A stretch of DNA of 64,000 bases from the NCBI GenBank assembly GCA_029783825.1, contig JAREIK010017138.1, forward strand, positions 1-64,000. Reading direction: 5' to 3'. The stretch's first letter is position 1. Each line of letters starts with the position of its first letter. Origin of the DNA: Sapria himalayana. Lineage: Eukaryota > Streptophyta > Magnoliopsida > Malpighiales > Rafflesiaceae. The notes beneath the pieces are model-generated. The model saw nothing but the letters and a program-made list of their open reading frames with translations, searched no databases and had not been told where the DNA came from. Below are positions 36,147-48,255 of the stretch, one piece after another. Both the position numbers and the translations under genes were made by a program.

Positions 36147-36778
36147 ATATATGTTTAGTTATATGTTATTACACATATAGTATATATCGTTATAAATAAT
36201 TATATATAGTTAAACATATAGTTATATATACATTATTCATACAAGTAATTATAAGTAATTATACATAAATGTATACAAAGTTATAAACAAATATATAGAT
36301 TTACATATATGTACACATATGTGTATACATATGTGTATACATAGTTACAATATAGTTATATTTAATTATATAAAGTGTTATATAGTTATACAAATATTTA
36401 TGTATAGTTATACACATAATGTTAAACATTAAGGTGTATGTTGTTATAAATGTAATTATAAATATAATTACATGTGGTTATACATATAGTTACACATATA
36501 GTTATACTTATAATTATACATGTAGGTATATAGATTTTTTATTTTAATTTTATATATTTATACATATAGTTATGTATAGGCACATATATAGTAAAATACA
36601 TTTGTATGTATTAATATATAAAAATGTATATTAAATATAGGTTGTTAATTATATATTTAAATATAATTATGTATAAATATTTTATTGTTATACATATAGT
36701 AAGATACAATTATTTATAATTATATGTTATTATACATATAGTATATGTAGTTATAAATAGTTATATATAGTAAAAATA

Positions 36779-36842
<64 letters not shown>

Positions 36843-37367
36843 TACAAGTAGTTATATGTAGTTATACATAAATGTATACAAAGTTATAAACAATTACATA
36901 GACTTACATACATGTATACGCATATGTATACATAGTTACAAATATAGTTATATTTAATTATATAAAGTTTTATATAGTAATACAAATATTTATATTTAGT
37001 TATACACAAATAGTTAAACATAATGTTGTATGTTGTTATACATATAATTATAAATATAGTTACATGTGGTTATACATATAGTTACACATATAGTTAAGCA
37101 TATATTTATACATGTAGGTATATATATATTTTTCATATAATTTTATATATTTATACATATAGTTATGTATAGGCATAGATATAGCAAAATACATTTTCAT
37201 TAAATAATATATAAAAATGTATATTAAATATATGTTGAGAATTATATATTTAAATATAGTTATGTATAAAGTTTGTATAGTTATACATATATTAAGATAA
37301 AAATATATATAGTTTATACATATAGTATATGTAGTTATAAATAGTTATATATAATTAAACATATAGT

Positions 37368-37400
<33 letters not shown>

Positions 37401-38040
37401 CTCTGTGTGTGTGTATTCATACAAGTAATTATATGTAGCTATGCATAAATGTATACAAAGTTATACACAAATATATAGATTTACATATTTGTATACATAG
37501 TTACAAATATAGTTATATTAAAATATATAATGTTTTATATAGTTATAAAAATATTTATATATAGTTATATATATAGAGTTTTATATAGTTTTAAATATAT
37601 AGAGTTTATACATATAGTAAATATATAGATTTACATAATGTTGTTATACATATAGTTATAAATATAATTATACATATAGTTATACTTATATTTATACATG
37701 CAGGTATACATATTTTTTCATATAATTTAATATATTTATACATATAGTTATGTATAGGCATAGATTTAGTTTAATACATTTTTATATACTAATATATAAA
37801 ATTATATATTAAATATATGTTGTTAATTATACATTTTTATATAGTTATGTATAATATTTTTATAGTTATAATATAGTAAAAAACAATTATTTAGAGTTAT
37901 ATGTTCTTATACCTATAGTATATTAGTTATAAATAGATTTATATCGTTAAAAATATAGTTATATATATATATATTTATTTATTTATTTATTTATATTCAT
38001 ATAAGTAGTTATATATAGTTATACATAAATGTATACAAAG
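36147..38040. repeat. AT-rich tandem repeat with higher-order units, right
   Basis: Counterpart of 18290-20462, about 0.27 kb shorter. The landmark TATGTATAGGC occurs near 36570, 37165 and 37748, giving three higher-order units against four on the left. No coding sequence. The interval 35933-36146 before it matches 20463-20676 on the left and shows only the GC hairpin at 36109-36133. Confidence 0.8.
36783..36838. repeat. (TA)n microsatellite specific to the right arm
   Basis: About 28 uninterrupted TA units. The corresponding left-arm position near 19830 has only a short interrupted TA stretch, so this is an arm-specific expansion or a contraction on the left. Confidence 0.85.
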
Positions 38041-38058
38041 TTAATTCTAGATTTCTAG

Positions 38059-38389
38059 CTTCTTATTCCTCTTTCATATGCTCTCATAAAATGTTTTGGT
38101 ATATGTGAAGATGCATTATCTCATTATGATGTTGTAAAGAAGATGTGGGACTATATAAAAAAATAATCTACAAGTATGCTAACATTCATTGTCTTCACCT
38201 CCCCCCGATGATAATCTATGGTGCTATTCTTCAATTTCAATTAATCATTAAATTTTCTTGTTTTTAAAAAGGATCCATCAGATAAAAAAAAGATGCGATG
38301 ATAAGTTGAAAGTGCTACTTCACTGCAAGTCTTTCATTGGATTTGCAATCTCAAAGCTCTTATCTCCTCACTTCATGAAGAAGGAATAA
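38059..38389 (+). pseudogene. SWIB/MDM2 domain gene fragment, right copy
   Basis: Mirror of 17945-18272. Exon 1 (38059-38173) is open here through SYALIKCFGICEDALSHYD and DVVKKMWDYIK because an AAAA run is kept. The later seven-A run still breaks the frame just before the Asn-Asn-Leu-Gln codons. Exon 2 (38272-38389) has eight A's after the DPSD codons instead of seven, so it is frameshifted in this arm while the left arm is in frame. Neither arm is fully open, and the damage differs between them. Confidence 0.87.
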
Positions 38390-38521
38390 TGAGCAACTTT
38401 CTGGCACATGATTTTTTATATGTGTAGCTAAACAAGAAGAGATTTATTTGGTGGCCTCATTGTTCTTGATTCTAGTTTTGTTCTTTGCTTAGCTGACTAA
38501 CATAATCATGATTCTTTGCAG

Positions 38522-38851
38522 GACATCTGCTGTGCAAACATGGAAACTATTTTGGAAGTTGATGACTTCAAGTGCTACATGTCCATGCAGGTTTTGGTAT
38601 TTGATTTTGATTTTGTTTTTAATTTTGTTTTTAATTTTGTTTTTGATTTTGTTTTTGATTTTTCTTTTGAAATGTTTCTGTTGGGAAATGAGAGTTTATG
38701 TATTTGTGTTGATGTAGTTTGATCCTTAAAATTGATGCAGTTTGAGCATGCACCAAGAAGAGGAGAGCCAGAAGTGACCATAAGAAAGCCAGATTACTTC
38801 CTTAAGTGCGAGCCAACACAATTTGGTGCACCCATAATATCTATCATCTAA
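38522..38851 (+). pseudogene. Unrecognised two-exon gene fragment, right copy
   Basis: Exon 1 (38522-38590) and exon 2 (38741-38851) join in one frame of about 60 codons: METILEVDDFKCYMSMQ then FEHAPRRGEPEVTIRKPDYF, FLKCEPTQFGAPI and a TAA. The intron has GT-AG borders and is full of TTTTAATTTTGT units. This is the intact version of the left copy, which lost a T. I do not recognise the family; a profile search with this joined peptide should identify the donor gene. No start-proximal signal or promoter is visible. Confidence 0.62.
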
Positions 38852-39181
38852 AATATAACTCACATGCTAAATCATTTTTTATTATTCTATTTTTAATTTT
38901 TCAGCACTATATTTATTTTGTACATTGCCATAACACACTATTTGCATTCTTGCCCACACTTCCTCACAAAAAATGCCACATACATGCATATAACTGCCCA
39001 CAACCTTTCCACACATACATCCACTCTGACACTATCACAAGGCACATGTCATATTGCTACAAGATGTTGCACCCTATTATTGCATGGCAGACTACAATGG
39101 AGGTCAGCTAACTTTTATTAGTTGTTCATATTTGCTCTAGATAATGACATTCAAATGGTAAAAACACTTATTTTTATGCAG

Positions 39182-39455
39182 CATAAATGTGATCTCATCA
39201 ATATGAGCTATGGCGAGCCCACTTTACTTCTATAATATGGTCATTTTATTGATCTTGTTAATGAAGTTTAAGTTATAGCTATTAACAATTGATTCTCATG
39301 TTGTTCCACATTTTGTGTTTCTATGCCTATTTTTGTTTGACTTGAATTATTAGTAGGTGGTGAGCAAGCACCATTATGTGTGTTTTAGTAGTACTAGCAA
39401 TAGTTGTCCAGTATAAAGCACCGTTGGTGTCCCTGGTGGAACCACATCATGTATT
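39182..39455 (+). pseudogene. TPP2: Tripeptidyl peptidase II fragment, right copy
   Basis: Mirror of 16881-17154. Block 1 begins HKCDLINMSYGEPTLLL and then meets a TAA at 39233-39235, where the left arm has GAA; the frame resumes YGHFIDLVNEV and a stop. Block 2 (39396-39455) carries SNSCPV, a TAA at 39414-39416 where the left has TTA, then STVGVPGGTTSCI. Both extra stops are single-base changes specific to this arm. Confidence 0.87.
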
Positions 39456-39503
39456 CGTTCACTATTAGCTCTTGATTTTTTTTCAACAAGTTTGATTTAG
39501 CAA

Positions 39504-39617
39504 GATAATAGGGACTCCTTGCAACCTATGATTACTCATGAGCAAGCAGTGAAGCTATGTGATATAAACTTTGGTATCAAGGTAGATAGTAATGAACTAG
39601 ATGGTAATGGCCATTAA
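39504..39617 (+). pseudogene. DAPF: Diaminopimelate epimerase fragment, right copy
   Basis: Mirror of 16719-16832 with the same reading, [10 protein letters not shown] and [16 protein letters not shown], ending at TAA. It differs by a G-to-A change in the Gly-Asn codon pair that follows. No other exon of the gene is present; the block ends at CCCTTGTAGTG (39833-39843) and the TCTA array starts soon after. Confidence 0.82.
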
Positions 39618-39879
39618 CGTATGTAGGTTGCCTTAATACAATGAGAATTATATATTCACATTGTACAGTTATATGTTCTATTAATTTATATATTAAGATA
39701 TTTAGATGTTAATGAGCTAAAGAGAGAAAGAACCATATATTATAATATTACATTTCATGTGTTCATACACTTGTAATAGTCCACATGTTTGCATTGTGTG
39801 TGTGATAAAATTCCAAGGCAAGGAATCCCTAGCCCTTGTAGTGCCTAAGGCTCATTCCTATTCACAATGCTTTATATAA

Positions 39880-40669
39880 ACTATTTGTCTATTTATCTAT
39901 AAATTAATCTATCAATCACTATGTCTATCTATGTGACTATCAATATGTCTATCTATCAGTATATCTATCTATCTATTATTCTATCTATCAATATTTCTAT
40001 CAATATGTCTATCAATTAGTCTATCAATCTATCAATCTATTTATCTATTATTCTATCTATCTATCAAATGATCTATCATTCAGTCAATCAATCATTAATC
40101 TATCTATCTTTGTATCTATCTATTTGTCTGTCTATCTATGTAAATGTCTATCTATCTATTTGTCAATTTGTATATCTGTCTTTCTATCTATTTGAGAATT
40201 TGTTTGTTTGTTTGTATTTCTCTGTATCTATCTATTTGTCTATCTATTATTCTATCTATCTATAAATCTATATATCAATCTGTCTATCAATTTGTTAATC
40301 AATTTATTTATCAATCTGTCTATAAATCTATCAATCAATCAATCTATCTATCTATCTATATGTATATCTATATATCTATCAATCTATCTATCAATCTCTT
40401 TATCAATAAATCAATCTATTTGTATATCTATTAGTCTATCTACCTATCTATCTATATATGTGGTCTTTTTATCTGTCTATCTATTTGTCTATCTATCTAT
40501 CTATCTATCTCTCAATCTTTTTATGTATCTATATGTCTATCTATCTGTTTATCTCTCTGTTCATCTTTCTATCGATCTATCTATCTATCTATTTACTATT
40601 TAACTTTTTGTCTATATACTTATTTATCTATCTGACTATCTATCTATCTATCAATCATCTATTTATCTG

Positions 40670-40708
<39 letters not shown>

Positions 40709-43667
40709 ATCTAACTTAGTCGGTATTTATCTATCTTTCTTTATATCTATCTGACTATTTATCTGTCTATTATTTGTCTATGTATCTATATATTTATCTA
40801 TCTATCTTTTTATCTATCATCCATCCATCTGACTATATTTGAGTCTATATATATATATATATATATATTAATATCTATCTATATATCTATATGTCTATCA
40901 ATCTTTCGATCTATTTGACTTTCTATATATCTTTTTATATGTCTATCTATATGTCTATCTATCTATCTAACTATTAATAAATTAATCTATCAATTTATCT
41001 ATGTATTTATTTGTCTAATAATCTATCCATCTATGTATCGATCTCTCTGCCTTTATATTTGTCTATCTATCTATCTATCTGTCTGTCTGTTTATCAATCT
41101 GTATGTTAATCTGCCTATCAATTTATCTAGCAATCTATATAGAAATATTTCTTTTAAAATGTCTATCAATTTTTTTAATAATCTATCTTTATATCAATCT
41201 ATATATATCTTTCTCTATCAATGTGTAAATCATTCTCTTTATAAATCTATCTCTTTATACATCTATCTATTTATCTATCAATATTTATATTTATCATTAT
41301 GTCAGTCTATCCATCTGTATGTCTATCTATCTATCTATCTGTGTGTCTCTCTATCTGTCAATTTATCTATCTATCTTTATATCTATTTGTCCATCTATTT
41401 GTTTATTTGTTTGCCTATCTCTCTATATATCTATTAATCTATCTAATTGTCTATTTATATGTCTATCTATCTATCTATCTGTCAATCAATCAATCAATCT
41501 ATCTATCTATCTGTGTGTCTGTCTAAATATCTATCCAACTATCTATCTACCAATCTATTTGTCTATCTATATGTCTATCTATCTATCTATCTATTTTTCT
41601 ATCTTTCAATATGTGTCTCTATTCTATCTATCTGTCTATCTAACTATCTATCAGTTTTATCTATCTATCTCTCTATGATTGTATCTTTCAATCTGTCTAT
41701 CTATCTACCTATATTTATACTTATCTACCTACCTAACTATCTATCTGTCAATCTATCTATCTATCTATCTATCTCCATATCTATCTATCTATCTATATAT
41801 CTATCTCTTTATCTATCTATTTATCTATTTATATATCATTCAATTGATCTATCCGTAATCTTAATTTCTATCTGTCTGTCTATCCATATATATATCTATC
41901 TACCTATCTATTTGTCTATCTATATTTTTATTTATCTATTTGTCTATATATCTATTTTTCATTCTATCTTTCTATCTATCTATCTGTATTTTTATCTATC
42001 TGTCTGTCTATCTATCTATCTATCACTCTATCTTCGTGGCTATCTTTCTATCTATCTATATATCTATTTATCTTTTAATGTATATCTATCTATCTATCTA
42101 TCTATCTGGATATCTATTTGTCTCTCTATCCATCCATCAATCGATCTATCTATCGATCTATCTGTATTTCAATTTGCCTTATTATTTGTCAATTAATCTA
42201 TTGATCTATCAATCTATCAATCTTTCTGTCTTTTTTTCTATCTATCTATCTACCTATCTATAAGTTTATCAATCTACTGATTTATCTATCTTTCAGTATG
42301 TTAATAAATCTATTAATTAATCTATCTATCTATGAGTCTATCTATCAATCTATATATAAGTCTATCTATATGTATATTAATTTGTCTATCAATTTGTATA
42401 AAAATCTGTATATCAACTTGTTTATCAATCTATCTATCAAAATTTGTTTCAATATGTCTATCAATCTATATTTCAATCTATCAATATATCTATTTATATA
42501 TTTGTCTTTTTATCTATCTATTAATCATTCATTCATTCATTATATCTATTCATCTATCTAACTTTCTGATATCAGTCTTTCTATCAATTTTTTATCTATC
42601 TATCAATCTACCTACCTATCTATATATCTTTCTTTCTATTTGTCTATCTATTTATCTATCTATCTATCTAAATATCTATCAATCTATCTGTCTATCTATC
42701 TATCAATCAATCTATCTAACTATATCTCTATCTGTTTGTCTATTTATCTATCAATCAATATATGTATCTATTTGTATTTCTTTCTATATATATATTAATC
42801 TATATATCTCTCTATCTAATTATCTATCTATATATTTATTTATCTATCTATCTATCTATCTCTCTATCTATCTGTCTGTCTATCAATCTATCTATCTTTT
42901 AATCTATCTATTAATCTACCTATTAATTTGTCTATCGATCTGTATATCAATATTTCTATCAATATGTTTATCAATTCATCTATCAATTTATTTTTCTATC
43001 TATTTATCTATTTATATAATTCTCTATCTCTCAATCAATCAATCAATCAATCAATCTCTATATAAATATATCTATCTATCTATCTATATGTTTGCTTTAT
43101 TTCTATCTATCTATTTGTCTATTTTTTATCTGTCTGTGTATCTATCTATGTATTTGTCGATTTGTCTATCTATCTATCTATCTGTCTATCTATCGATTGG
43201 TCTATCTATCTATTTGCCTATCTATCTTTCTATCTATCTATTTGTCTATTATTTTGTTTGTCTATATATCTATCTACCTATTTATATGTCTATCTATCTT
43301 TATATCTATCTATCTGTCTATCTATATGTCTATTTATCTGTCTATCTATATGTCTATTTATCTGTCTATCTATATATTTGTCTATCTATCTATCTATGTT
43401 TCAATCAATCTATCTATCTCTCTGTTTATCTATCTTTCTATCTACCTATATATTATCTAACTATATGTGTATCTTTCTATCTGTCTATCTATCTATTTAT
43501 CAATCAATCTATCTATCTATCAATCTATCTATTTGTCTATCTATTTGTCTATCAATCTATCTATCTATCTGTTTATCTATCTATCTATCTATTAATCAAT
43601 CTATCCATCTATATATCTACCTACCTACATACCTACCTATATATATCTATCTATCTCTCTATCTATC
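39880..43667 (+). repeat. Degenerate TCTA array, right inner
   Basis: Mirror of 12698-16460, now pyrimidine-rich on plus. It contains the longest uninterrupted open frame of the window (about 448 codons from 42332), which is a translation of the repeat. It ends at the TAGGGGTG hAT terminus. No gene is visible. Confidence 0.95.
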
Positions 43668-45870
43668 TAGGGGTGTAACTGAGCCAAACTAAGATGTATT
43701 AACAAAGGCTTAGGTTCAGCTCAAACTATTTTGGAAGGACTTGGATTCTGCTCGAGTTCATTTATTTTTTAAAATCCAAACTCGAATTTGAGTTCAGCTC
43801 GAGCTCATCAAGATCGAGCTCGACTCGGGCTCATTCATTTAAACCTCATTTCATTATAGCTCATGCTCGTTCATATGTGAGCTTGATTATAAACTTATTT
43901 GTAAGCTCGATAAAGAATTTATTTGTGAGCTCATTTGCGAGCTCAGTAAGGAGTTCGTTTGTGAGCTCATTTGAGTTCATCTCTGAGCTTGTTTATGATC
44001 TTTAAAAAAATTAATAGTTTAGCATCATATACTATATCTAAAAAATCCTAATAACTTAATACAACAAATTATTAATAATAACTAACATATCCAAACCAAC
44101 TAAAAGTTACAACACCAATGTAATATAAAAACTTACAATCATCCTTAAAATTTAAAAATAATGTTTAAATCTAACATATAACAACTTCAAAATAATCTTT
44201 ATATCTTCATCTTTCACTGCGATCTCTTCCATGTATTGGCCTTTGGAGGTTTCAAATAAAAGTAAATCTTGATAGTTTATATAGGTAAAATAAACTTCGA
44301 ATAAAAATATAATAAAAGCTCAAAAGACTACACCTCAAATAATAAGATAAATAATAAGTAACTTTGAATATTTTCTAATCAACAAATAATAATAAACCCA
44401 TGCAACCCAACCTCAACTATATGCCAAAAATTAAAGAATATACAAGAAATGAAATCAGCTCCACATTATGCCATAAAAGCAACTTTCAAGTGTAATGTAT
44501 TTGAATCTCTTTGAAGTCCTCTTCATACTATAAAAATTGTAACAATTTATAAAAAATAAAATAAAATATTAACATTGTAAAACTAAACATAAACATGTAC
44601 ATAAACAACAATAAAAAAGCTCAAAATATTAAAATTTAATAACAGCACAAAATCAAATGTAAACTTAAAATATGATACAAATTTGAGATTTACTTATCTT
44701 TTTCACTTTATCCCATAAAAAGCATGCTAATCTTCACCTAATAATAATTCTTTAATCATTTCTGCTCCTAAAGATGCATGATGTGGTTCAATAACTCTTC
44801 CCTCAGCACTGAATGCAAACTCTGAAGCTACAGTTGTGATTGGAATTGATAAAACATCACATGACATCTTTGATAACACTCAAAACTTTAGAGACTTAAT
44901 CTTCCACCAATCTAAGACATCAAACTTTAAATTTTCACAAAAATGAACACCTTCTTCTAGTTATATGTTTAAATCAGATTTAACTTGTTCAATTGATTAT
45001 TCAAGATGTCTTATATAACTAAAAAATTAAGCCCTCACTCCACTTGTTCCCATCGTCACAGCACTAGAAGATTCATTTTGATTCTCACTTTCACCCTCTT
45101 TTTCACTACCATTTGCTTTATGAGCATCAACATAATCTCTATAAAGCATGCACAAAGTCTCACGAATAGTTATAATATGTTTAATGATATCTGATCTTGA
45201 GTAAATCATAGGAAAATGCCACTCAATCAATTGTATTTTATTTCTTGGATCTAAAATGGTTGCCATAGAGATCAACAAATTGCACTCACCCCAATACATG
45301 TCAAACCCATCTTTCATCTTCATAATCATTGAATGCATAAACTCATTTTCATCAAGATAATTTTCATCCAACAACCTCTTGATATTATAAAGCTCGGAAA
45401 AAAAAATTTGATGTTGGATATTCAGAACCTACAATAACAAGTATGATATTACCCAATTGAAATAAATAATTTTAAAAGCATGTAAATCACAAAATTAATT
45501 AAGATTAGTCAAATAAAATAATAATACCTAAAATGATTTTTGTAAGTTCATTAAATGCTGCAATAAATGAGGAAATTTCAGCAACTTTCATCCAATCGAT
45601 AGAAAATCTCAATAACTATCAATAAGATAGATTTTAAATAATAGATGCATAAATGAACCTATATGTGTCATGTGTTACATATATCATTTTTATTGTGTAT
45701 GTGTCAAAAACTAATCAGATAAATAATACTGTAGTATTATTTACTGATATAATTTACATAGCCATTTAACTATCTATATATAACACAATCTATATATGAA
45801 ATAAATTTTAATATATAGACACAATCTTATTGTTATAGAACATGCCTAAAAATCTATATATGTATGTCTA
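43668..45870 (-). mobile_element. Decayed hAT transposon, right copy
   Basis: Mirror of 10501-12697. It starts with TAGGGGTGTAACTGAGCC at 43668, immediately after the TCTA array, followed by the GAGCTC-rich subterminal zone to about 44005 and then the transposase pseudogene on the minus strand. The far end is not recognisable and gives way to a TAGATAGATATAGATAGA remnant at 45871-45889. Confidence 0.75.
44705..45591 (-). pseudogene. hAT transposase pseudogene, C-terminal half, right copy
   Basis: Mirror of 10777-11662 with the same open block (45374-45027; ILDPRNKIQLIEWHF), the same T-run frame break and the same stops. The RNase-H-fold region is identical in translation in both arms, so most of its decay predates the duplication. 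Confidence 0.88.
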
Positions 45871-45899
45871 TAGATAGATATAGATAGATTTAAAGACAT

Positions 45900-48255
45900 C
45901 TTAATTAATAATCTATTTAAATACCCAAGAAATTTTAACAACTGATTTATCAATTTATTAATTTATTTCTTACTTGCTAATAAAATTTTGGTTACAGGAT
46001 GATGTTAGAGCCATCTGGTTCTATTTCTAGGGTTTCGAGGTCAATTTTCAAAAAGTCCTTTAAACCTAATGGACATAATTTAAAGTCACTAACACATAGA
46101 GACAAATTGGTGATTTGGAGAGAATTTAAGGTAAATATTACTACCTAAAAATTTTTACATCTTTTATTTATTTTTTTGTTCATTGATTAAAAATTGTTTA
46201 TTTATAAATATAAAAAGTTTACAGGTGGACACAGCCAAAGGAATCAATCAAAAGTGTGTTCTGCAAATTTGCTGCCAGTAAGTATAAAGACACCGTGTAC
46301 GAGATCAAAGATAAATGGCTGAAGTAGAAAGAACAAGATTCAAGTGTCCCAGATTATGTTTACGATGAGTGGCGTAGCATATAAGAAGATCCGGATTATA
46401 GGAAGAGGAGTGCTAAACAGAGCGGCAATCTTCGCTCAGAGCGGGCTAGGGAGGGTAGTGGCATGTCTACACATACTTGTGGATCTCGTTCTAGGTGTGA
46501 GTACAAATGAGAATGGGTATTATTTCTAATTTATACTTTTTATGTTTATTACTTGGTGAATTGTGTTCAATTATGCCTAAATTTCATTTCTCATAAGGAA
46601 TTTTTTTTTAATATATTTAAAGTATGTATTGTGTGTAATTATAGACATTCAAGGAGGGTAAGAAGCTTAGTGCTCCTCACTTATTCAGATATATGCACAT
46701 GAAGGCTCATGATGATCAGACTTTCATCATTTAGAGATCTTGTGCAGTAAATGTAAGTTTAAATAAAAAAAATTAATTTTTCTTTTTTTTGTTTGAATAT
46801 AAATTGAAATACATTTTGTACATTTTTATTAGGCGAGATATTATGAAATGTTAGCTATTGTACTCAGGAGTATTCCTAGTCTATTTCATGTTATTGTGAT
46901 AGTGCAACAGGTAGTTCTTATTCATCAGCTCCACCAGTTGATGCGAATTAGATTTAGTATGCGGCTGTTGATGGCAAGGAGAAGATGCCCATCTATAGCG
47001 TTGGTTCGTTGGCATCATCATTCTACTCGCATAGACGACCATACTATGAAACTAAATTTATAAGACCAGATTCAAATTTGTTCTCGAAGATGAAGGAATT
47101 TTAGGATGCGATGCAAAATTCGATATAGTTTCAGTTGGCTTATACCAAGCAACGCATGATCGACTATTAAATTTATAGGGATGAGTTGTGTGTGTATTTT
47201 GATTGGCCTACAAAAAAGTTTCAGGAAAGAGGACTACAATTCAACCCTGATGATCTACCTCGGATTGTTTGGAGTAATGCTCCAGCTACATCATCTACTC
47301 CATCAACTACAGTTACACCTACCGCAATCGCATTAGGACTAGCAGTAGCAGAGAGCTCTACCCCAGTACCCAATATCTCACCGTGTGGACTAGAAATGTC
47401 ACATCATAATGATTACGAAACTAGGTTGGATGATTTAGTGTATTACACACATTTTTTTTTCAATGCCTTAAACTTTGATTTAGAATTTATTTTATTATTT
47501 TATCTTGATGTTTTTAATATATATATGTAGTATATATAATTGTTTCTGGGAGTTAATAAGATTTTTATTTTGTTGTTTTATCTGTAAATGTTTTTGCAGG
47601 TACTGAATCAAAACTGGAAGCAAAATGATTATTTTTTTTGTGTTTTATGTTCCAATTTCTATAGTATCTCTGTATCTGTAGAAATTCTACAAAAAAAATT
47701 CGATCAATACTTACCGACCGAATTACGACCAAACTAACCAAATTTTTTTAATATCAATGGTCGATAAAAGATCACCAAATGGTCAATAATTTTTTTGGAG
47801 ATCAATTACAGACCAATGATTTTCAAAGATTTTGATCGGGGGTTTGTTGTATTTAGGTTTTTACCAACCGTCTTGTGACCTTTTACCAACCTAATTCTTT
47901 TGGTTGGAAAATGGTCTGAATATCATTGGTTTTTCGTCGGTAAATGGTCTATAAATTGTCAGTAATTACTGACAATTTGGAGACCATTTACTGACCTAAT
48001 TCTTTTGGTCGAAAAATGGTCGGAATATCATCTGATTTTGTTTGTCGGTAAATGGTCTCAAAATGGTCGATAATTAACGACCATTTGGAGACCAATTACT
48101 GACCTTATTTATTCAGTTGGTAAATTATTGGAATATAGTCGGGAAATATTTGTCTGTAGAGGATCCTTAAATGGTCGGCAATTTCCTAATAGACTGATCT
48201 TTCATTGGTAAAAAATTTAGCGACGAGCAAAATTATGACCAAATTTTTTGGTCAA
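45900..48255 (+). mobile_element. Decayed CACTA (En/Spm, Ptta-type) element, right copy
   Basis: Mirror of 8127-10470. The transposase pseudogene is on plus and the subterminal GACCATTT / GGTCGGTAA cluster is at about 47700-48240. The element gives way to the TAGA array at 48256. Terminal CACTA motifs are not visible. Confidence 0.7.
45998..47469 (+). pseudogene. Ptta/En-Spm plant transposase pseudogene, right copy
   Basis: Block 1 (from 45998) is fully open: MMLEPSGSISRVSRSIFKKS to LTHRDKLVIWREFK, ending at an AAG/GTAAAT donor. Block 2 (about 46225-46494) holds SIKSVFCKFAASKYKD and PDYVYDEW, with stops after DKWLK and DEWRSI. Block 3 (about 46646-46751) reads APHLFRYMHMKAHDDQTFII, a stop, then RSCAVN. 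Block 4 (from about 46833) carries ARYYEML, then frame-shifted MPIYSVGSLASS, then the open tail from 47186 with YFDWPTKKFQERG to HHNDYETRLDDL. The tail stays open here because CCCC is kept where the left arm has CCC. The family is a DNA-binding transposase of En/Spm-like elements; this copy is inactive. Confidence 0.75.

Noticed and set aside
16498..39843. A single giant CACTA element bounded by CACTACAAGGG and CCCTTGTAGTG
   Set aside because: The two ends mirror each other only because they are in the two arms of the inverted repeat, so they are not independent terminal repeats.
42332..43678. 448-codon open frame, the longest in the window
   Set aside because: It is the same repeat translation. 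The mirror copy at 12698-14100 is broken into several shorter frames by one-base differences, as expected for non-coding DNA.
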